From Myrmaecium sp. VS I D KN 1 (Eukaryota > Ascomycota > Dothideomycetes > Valsariales > Valsariaceae), in contig JADQAV010000055.1 of the NCBI GenBank assembly GCA_019775845.1, positions 1 through 64,000 of the forward strand: a stretch of DNA of 64,000 nucleotides, given 5' to 3'. Both the position numbers and the translations under genes were made by a program. Under the pieces are notes generated by a model. The model was given only the letters and a program-made list of their open reading frames with translations. It did no database searches and was not told the origin of the DNA. Every line of letters begins with the position of its first letter. The stretch's first letter is position 1. Positions 57,411-64,000 of this stretch are shown here, in pieces.

Positions 57411-59199
57411 TGCGTGAACTGCTGCGGAAACGGAAACGGGATGGCTCTGGGGTATCTATGGGGGAGTGACAGGGAAGAAGGAGGACAGATCAAGGAGTAA
57501 AAAGCACAATAATGACGAGAAGTATATAGTACAACACTAGATACAACGAGTCCGCAGGCCTTCAGCAATGGCAATTGAAAGTTCAGGAAGGGGTTAGTTG
57601 TTGGCTGTAAAGCGAGGGCGCAAGGTTAGACCTTATATTGTTTAACGGCGGAGCTCATCCGAAGCTCTTATCGTCCTATCGGAGATGGCCGCGGTCTTGA
57701 CGCCTGAGGCCAACATGGTAGGGCTTCCAGCCTTATGTACACACCGACTATCCGCGTACGGTATTCCTAGCAGAATTTACGTGAGATAGAGCGGTAGCGT
57801 ACCAGATGCTCGTTAGGTAGGGTAGGTATAATAATCCTACGATATTGCATAGTAGGACAATCCAGGGACATCACCTCACCATCGGCGGGCTCCGACGAGG
57901 AGAGGACCCTGAAGAAATTGACGGCGGCGCAGGTGCCCAGGGATCCTCCGCAAAGCCGCATGCGATTGGATGGCCGCTGGCGGGCTGGCGGAGACCTCCC
58001 GCTCGCGGTGGAGCTCTGCGGATGCCCGCAAATGCCTGCACGCCTCGGTTTATGAAGATGAATTCTGTCAGCGGTAGTGACCGAAGCCATTTGGGTAAGT
58101 AGGCACTGAATTACCTATTAGTACCCGAGGTCGGGACCTAACGACAGTAAGTACTGGGTAGCTAGGTAGTTAGGTAGTAGGTACCTTACAAACCTGACTA
58201 GCAATCATCATAATCGTCACGGGCGCGATAGGATGCCGGACTGCCGCGCGAGGGCGGATCGGAAAGGAGAGGAAGAACCTCAAGACAATGTGCTCAAACG
58301 GTGTGCCAGAATTGGGCCAAGACCGAGTACAGGACGGTGTCCTGTCCGCCTAAAACTGAGAGGACCTTTTAAGGCCCTCTTGAAGATTGTGGTAGTCGGA
58401 GGACGAACGTATATATATATATGCTGTAATCTGTATACATATACCTATATACGTACATAAGTTCAGGTGCATACAGACTAAATATACTATTAAAGTGATA
58501 TCTTGCACGCACCTAAGGCGTAACAAATCGATCAATATGTACGCACATCATTTGTAAACATACGGCACGCTTTCAGGAAATCATGCTCAAGGAAGGAAAC
58601 TCATGCATTTAGCCGTACGTACCTGGTCATGACCGTCCCCCGTGTACTCGAGGACGAGTACCAGTACTGCTGTGCGATTCGGCCTCACCGCTGGCTCGAC
58701 GTGTTGTTGCGGCGGCCTGTCGATGATGCACTTAAAGATGCCGCCACGATTCGCGCTTCCACCGCATAGGACCCGTCCTGCGGGTAGGCACCGCCTCGCC
58801 GACCTCACACTTTCCCCAGACTTTGCAGTCCGTATTCCGGGTCCACGCTCGACCTCTACACTCATTAACAGTCAGCCTTCCGACCAATCCTCCTTACTCC
58901 TGCCAATCGCTGTCAACATCCCTGTCGTCCGTCGTCGAAAGCTGACGCTCTACCCCCGCTACCCCACAGTTGACGCTACCAACCCATTACCGTCGCATAT
59001 TGTATACACACGTCGCTCACCCGCCCAAAGTACCCTCAACGACTGCCGCATGCGATACAACCCCCCTCCCCTACCTCATGCGCGACAGCACTCGGGCTGA
59101 AGACGCGACCGACTGGCATGAAGAATACGCACGCGTAGTCGGCGAGCTCCCACCACGCCCATACTGCGGAACGGGGCCCCCGGTCCCGGATTCCACGAC
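57411..59199. promoter_or_regulatory. Divergent region, uricase / Rictor
   Basis: About 1.8 kb. A GC-rich island at 57880-58040 sits between A+T-rich blocks, including TATATATATATG at 58411-58422. A string of TAGGTAG-type motifs lies near 58150-58190. Open frames of 80-150 codons just before the Rictor ATG show no homology and are taken as leader. Confidence 0.45.
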
Positions 59200-62100
59200 A
59201 TGACCACGCAACAGTCGGACGGCCATGCGTTGCTGCGGCCCTCGAACGCCGGGAAGGACGGCCGCAGCATGTCGACCACAAGCATGATGTCCGGCCGGAC
59301 GGGGCAGTCCTATGCCACCGCCGTGGCGCCGGGCAGTTTCAGTTCCGAACTACGGTCGACGACGTCGAGGACGGATTTAGGCCGCCCGGACTATGTGTCG
59401 CGACCCAGCTTCGACCAGATCCAGGAGGAGACACGGACGAGCTCGGAGCAGCGGCAGGCGGAACTGCAGGACCAGATCGAGAAGGAGACGAAGATCAAGA
59501 TAGGCTCCGAAAACATGCTGGAGGCTCTCAACACGAAAAACGCAAAGGCGGTCAAGGAACAGAAAGCGAGGGTGGAGGCAGAGCTCAACTCATCCAACCG
59601 AAAACTCGGAAAGCTGAAGCTGGACCTGGAAGCGGAGATACAACGGTCAAAGGAAACGCTGGAGCAGGCACACTCCGGTGGCAGCAGGCTGTCGTATTTG
59701 TTTCGCAATGCACCGTCCAGGTCACCCTCGCGCCAGCCGATGGAGAATGAGGACATCGAACTGGAGACGGAGTCGCCCACTTTCATTTTGTCCGAGATTC
59801 TGCAGGCTTTGGAGGTTGACGATCTCCAACCGGAGTATTACGTTGAACGGGCCAACTCGCTGGTTGAGTTGTTCAAGCGGCACCCTACCCTGAAGTATGA
59901 CCTGGCATGGTCGATCTTTGGTCTGCGCATGCAGACCATGTTACTGAGTGGTAGCCGTGAGGTTGTTGCAGCGGCGTACAGGGTCATGCGATACGCCATC
60001 ACGGACCGTAGATCACTCCAGACGATTAGAGCGCTGCATACGGACTATCTCGTCATCTTGTCACTGGTCAAAGAGAGTAAAGCAAGTGTGGAACGCGAGC
60101 AGGCTCTCAAATTTGTTAGGGCGTTCCTCGATGTCAAAGACGGCGTAAAAGAAATCTCCCGGGCTGTTGTTAGGATCATTGTGGCTGTAGCAGAGCATAG
60201 CGAGGACCGTTTGAGGAACATCTGTATACTGACACTGGCAGAGATTCTTGTTCGAGATCCGGAGTTGCTGGTTTTTTCGGGCGGTATGGGAACACTCACG
60301 GATGTGCTTGGCGATGGATTGTATCATGGGTCCGAGGCTATTGCCGGGGCATTTCTTTACCTGCTGGACATGCCACACAGACGTAAATACCTTCGATCCG
60401 GTCACGAAATTGGGCAGCCATTTGCTGCGTTCACGGAAGGCTCCTCGCTCCATGGACATCCCCATGAAGAACGACTGAAGGCGAACGCCAAAGTCATCGC
60501 TGCGCTCCTGAGAAGTTGGCCGGGCTTCATGACCCTCTGCCTGAACAACTTCCTCGCCATCAGATCTCTAGTTTCCTCGCTGTACATCGCTATCGAACAT
60601 GTGCGAAGTGTCTTGCTTGAATTGCTCTTCGACATCTTGCGGATCAAGCCGCCTTCTTGGTCATCATCCTTCTTGGCCGGAAGGCGCCTCACGACGTATG
60701 GCCGCGTCACGAACCTGATGTCCGAAGGGAAGAAGAAAACATCCGCTGCTGGCGAAGCCGAAGATGAGTCCAACAAGTGGAACCTTGTAGATCATTACGT
60801 CGCTGCACTGCTTGCTGTTCTCCTTCACGTCGGCTTAGTGCCTGCTCTCTTGTATGCGGAAGAAGAACCTATCACCCCCGCTTTGAAGAGGAAGACGACG
60901 TTGCTTCTGGGGGAGGTTCTGAAGATGGCAAACGAGCTTCTTCCTCCTGCCTGGAGCGCAGGCCTACAAGTACTACCAGATCTCATCCGGTCTGCTACGC
61001 AGTTCGGAATCGAAGACCGGTTCATCGCGACTGGCACCATCTACCAGGTCGACAGTGTCAACCGAACACTCTTCCGATCCGGTCACACCAGTCTCAGCAC
61101 GTTCAAAGTGAGCTCCTTGACCGACTCAGAGATCGCGCCACGCGTCACCGACAGCTACAAACCTAGCGCGCAAATGGACGAGCAGCAATTTAGGAACCTC
61201 GCCGTCGAGACCGGCGTGCTCACGCACTCGAATTACCTGAAGTGGCGATGGGACGTCATCCAACAGGTCATGGAAGGCCCGTTGCTCAATCCGAAGCGTC
61301 TCGATGAGGCGGACCGATCCATGCGCTTTCTGCATCGCATACAGAAGTTCTACCGACCCTTCGGGTATCGTTTCCCCGATATCAAGAACACCAAGCCGAA
61401 CCAGCGGTATGTGCGGGTGGGGTGTGCGTTCGTGAAAGCGCTGCTGCAGACGTCGCAGGGTGTCAAGTACCTGGCAGAGAGCAAGCTCATCCGACAGCTG
61501 GCGGAATGTCTGTCGCATTTTGACAGAATGAGTGGCTTGACATCGGAGAACCCCTTGTTTACGAGCGAACGGCTGGCGGAGACGCTGACGGGGGGTTATT
61601 TTGCCATGCTTGGGGAGATGACGAAAGAGCCGAAAGGTCTTCAGATCTTGGAGCGGTGGAAGGTCATCAACATGTTCTACCACATCGTGGAATTACGCGG
61701 TCGCGATGATCTCATCACATTGCTTATCACGCATATGGACTACACGATTGACGGGCATCTTCGCATCATCATATCCAAAGCGATGACCTCCTGCTCCAAG
61801 GACATCCGCATCTACGCCACCCGACTTCTCCGCAAATACGCCACCAAGTCCGTGCAAACGACCGACCCGAACGGCCCCGGCAGCGGGATCGCGGAGTGGG
61901 CCATCCGCCTGCTCGTCACCCAGCTCTACGACCCCGAGATCGAGGTGTGCGAGGTGGCCATCAAGATCCTCGAGGAGGCGTGCAACCAGACGCAGTCGCT
62001 CGAGTACGTGGTCAAGTGCCGGCCGGCGCTGGACCACCTGGGCGAGATCGGAGCGCCGCTGCTGCTGCGCTTCCTGTCGACCTCGGTCGGCTACCACTAC

Positions 62101-63551
62101 CTCGACGGGCTCGACTACATCACCCGGGAGATGGACGACTGGTTCCTGGGGCGGAACGACAGCTACGTGGCGCTGATCGAGGCGTCGTTCGCGCGGGCGC
62201 TGGCGGACGTGTCGGAGAAGGCGGCGGCGGGGACCGGCCCGCCGACGAGCGTGGTGCTGGCGGGCGTCTACCCGAACCCGGAGGAGACGGCGGTGGGCGG
62301 GGAGCGCCAGGAGTCCGGGCACGTGCCGCCGCACTTCTACCGCGAGCTCACCCGCACCAAGGAGGGTTGCCGGTTGCTGGAGCAGAAGGGCCACTTCGAT
62401 GAGTTCGCGGCGACGATCTGCGACTTTGGCATGGAGGAGGATGATCCGGAGACGATCACGAAGTTGAAGGGGTGTTTGTGGGCGGTGGGGAACGTGGGCA
62501 GCATGGAGCTGGGCGCGCCGTTCTTGGAGAAGAGCGACGTGGTCAAGTGGATCGTGCGGATCGCGGAGGGGAGCAACGTGATGAGCGTGCGGGGGACGGC
62601 ATTCTTCGTTCTAGGACTGATCTCGAGAAGCTTGCATGGGCAGGAGATCTTACTGGAGTACGGGTGGGATGGGGTCGTCAATGAGATGGGGCTCGGCTTA
62701 GGCCTCTGTCTGCCTCTGGATTTGACGCGGTTGTTTTCGGTGAGTGCGCGTGTGTATGGGCTGAAAGGGCATGCGGTGGGTTGGAAGGGCGAGGGGCTGA
62801 CGATATGGCGTCTGCAGATTCAACCTTGGACGGCGTCGCAGAAGGGCGATACCCGGCTCCCGCCCCAGCCGCTTGATGCGTCGGAACCCGTTCCGGCTGT
62901 GACGGACGATGACCCGGTTAACGCGCGGATCCTCAAGCTGACGGCCGATCTGGGAAACACGGTGCTGGCGAAGAAGGCGGCGAGTGATTTGCATACGTAT
63001 GTTTCTTTCCCCCTTTCTTATTCTTCCCCCTATTCTCCCTCTTCACCTCCTTCCGCCGGAACGGAAACCGCTCGCTAACGTGAACGGGAAATTCCTACTA
63101 CAGAATCAAAGCCCGTCGCGCCCCAGGCTTCCAGCAACCCGCCCTGTTCCACAAGGTCATGGCGGTGCTGGAATCGCATCACTTCCGTCTGCCCATCTGT
63201 CGCTTCGTCATCGATCTCTTCGACAAGAGCGTGCTGCGGCGCATCGTGCTCGATGAAGAGGACGACGAGGACGGCCGCCAGGGCGGTGCGGGCGGTGCGG
63301 GGGATGCGGATGGTGCGAGTGAGAGTGGGAGTGAGAGCGGGAGCGAGGTTTCTGGGGATGAGGAGGAGGGGGATGGGGATGGGCAGGATGCGGGGGAAGG
63401 CGAGACTACGCTTGTGGGAGGGACGAAAGAGGGGGTGGATGGGGATGGGGATGGGGATGGGGAGGTTGTCTCTGCGCCGATGGCTGCGGCTCCTGCACCT
63501 GCTGGCGATGGTAAATGGGGGATGGCGTTTAGGAGGGCGGGGATGTTCTGA
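59200..63551 (+). CDS. TSC11: TORC2 subunit Rictor/Ste16 (Avo3/Tsc11)
   Basis: Scaffold subunit of TOR complex 2, acting at the plasma membrane on AGC kinases and actin polarity. Three exons: 59200-62739, 62818-62996 and 63104-63551; 1388 aa. The 78-nt second-last intron (GTGAGT donor, CTGAC branch, CTGCAG acceptor) contains no stop and keeps frame, so an unspliced reading would insert 26 residues into LTRLFS/IQPW. An N-terminal coiled coil (about residues 75-150, QAELQDQIEKETKIKIG) precedes the armadillo-type Rictor domains: TFILSEILQALEVDDLQPEY, LALVKESK-type helices, CRLLEQKGHFDEF, LWAVGNVGSMELGAPFL and GTAFFVLGLISRSLHGQEIL. The C-terminus is acidic with a GDGDGD repeat. Start chosen at the first ATG after the family-free leader. 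Confidence 0.92.
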
Positions 63552-64000
63552 ATGCTTGCTTAGAGCGAGCGGGGGTGGGAAGAGCTTTTGATCGAAACGT
63601 TTTTTTCTTCTTCTTCTTCCTTCTTCACCTCTTTGTGGTTTCGGGGTAGAAGGAGGCTTTCTTCTTCTTTCAGCTTGATTTGTTCCTTACCTATCTCTTT
63701 TCCTTTCGGTTCCGATATCCTTTCCCGTTGACCCTCCTTGTTTTTTTCTCTCGTCCGTTTTAAGCATGCCCGTCGCTCTCCGATGACGAGCTGGGTTCGG
63801 GCAAAGGCTTGCTGTTTTTCTCTTTCCACGTTGCTCGAGTGACCTTGTGTTTTTGAGAGGAGGAGGGTCGTATTTCTCTTTTGCGATCTATCTCCGTGGG
63901 TATTTTCTTTTCTTTCCCATTTTTTTTGTTTCCGTCTCGTTTGATTCTTCATAAATCTTTCTGGTCTTGCTTTCGCTTGCAAGCTTGGAGGGAGGGAGGG
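63552..64000. other. Rictor 3' region
   Basis: About 450 bp, strongly T+C-rich on the plus strand, continuing to the window end. No gene seen. Confidence 0.5.

Noticed and set aside
1-64000. Transposons, retroelements, secondary-metabolite or toxin clusters
   Set aside because: Looked for transposase, reverse transcriptase, polyketide/peptide synthase motifs and long terminal repeats; none seen.

Overview
The window is nuclear DNA of a filamentous ascomycete (Pezizomycotina). The evidence is short introns of about 48-145 nt with GTANGT/GTGAGT donors and CTAAC/CTGAC branch sites, short intergenic regions, no operons, and a gene set typical of moulds: NoxR, a TMEM16 scramblase of the Aspergillus size, fungal uricase, tiny Cys-rich copper metallothioneins, and fungal Tom6. 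I cannot name the order or species from sequence alone.

I support 22 protein genes plus one decayed gene. In order: PAF1(-), ARP8(-), a NAPE-PLD/Fmp30-type metallo-hydrolase(-), an RNPS1-like SR/RRM protein(-), profilin(+), RCC1(-), a secreted or vacuolar metallophosphoesterase(+), VIP1/Asp1 inositol pyrophosphate kinase(-), UTP21(+), metallothionein 1(+), metallothionein 2(-), a degraded helicase-like locus(-), a LITAF-domain protein(+), a Trf4/Cid14 non-canonical poly(A) polymerase(+), a TMEM16 scramblase(+), TOM6(-), a 1337-aa protein I do not recognise(+), mitochondrial GatA/HER2(-), NoxR(-), copper chaperone CCS1(-), mitochondrial ribosomal protein uL13m(+), urate oxidase(-) and the TORC2 subunit Rictor/Ste16(+). 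Most are single-copy housekeeping genes. Exon joins were worked out by hand from splice signals and reading phase; every coding join given closes in frame.

Layout: 0-27 kb is dense housekeeping (transcription elongation, INO80 chromatin remodelling, splicing, actin, Ran cycle, inositol pyrophosphates, ribosome biogenesis). From 27.4 to 34.4 kb the region is loose and accessory-like, with two minute metallothionein genes facing each other, a decayed gene, and a three-exon LITAF gene. From 34 to 64 kb it is dense again. Several genes touch copper or reactive oxygen (two metallothioneins, CCS1, NoxR, and H2O2-producing uricase), but they are spread over 28 kb among unrelated genes, so I read this as loose proximity and not a cluster.

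No tRNA, rRNA, CRISPR array, transposase, retroelement or secondary-metabolite cluster was seen. The best second-look items are the convergent metallothionein pair, whose second member has an unresolved 3' end; the unrecognised 1337-aa protein with a NAGNAG acceptor; the stop-free 78-nt intron in Rictor; the KANL C-terminus of uricase; and the decayed helicase-like locus.
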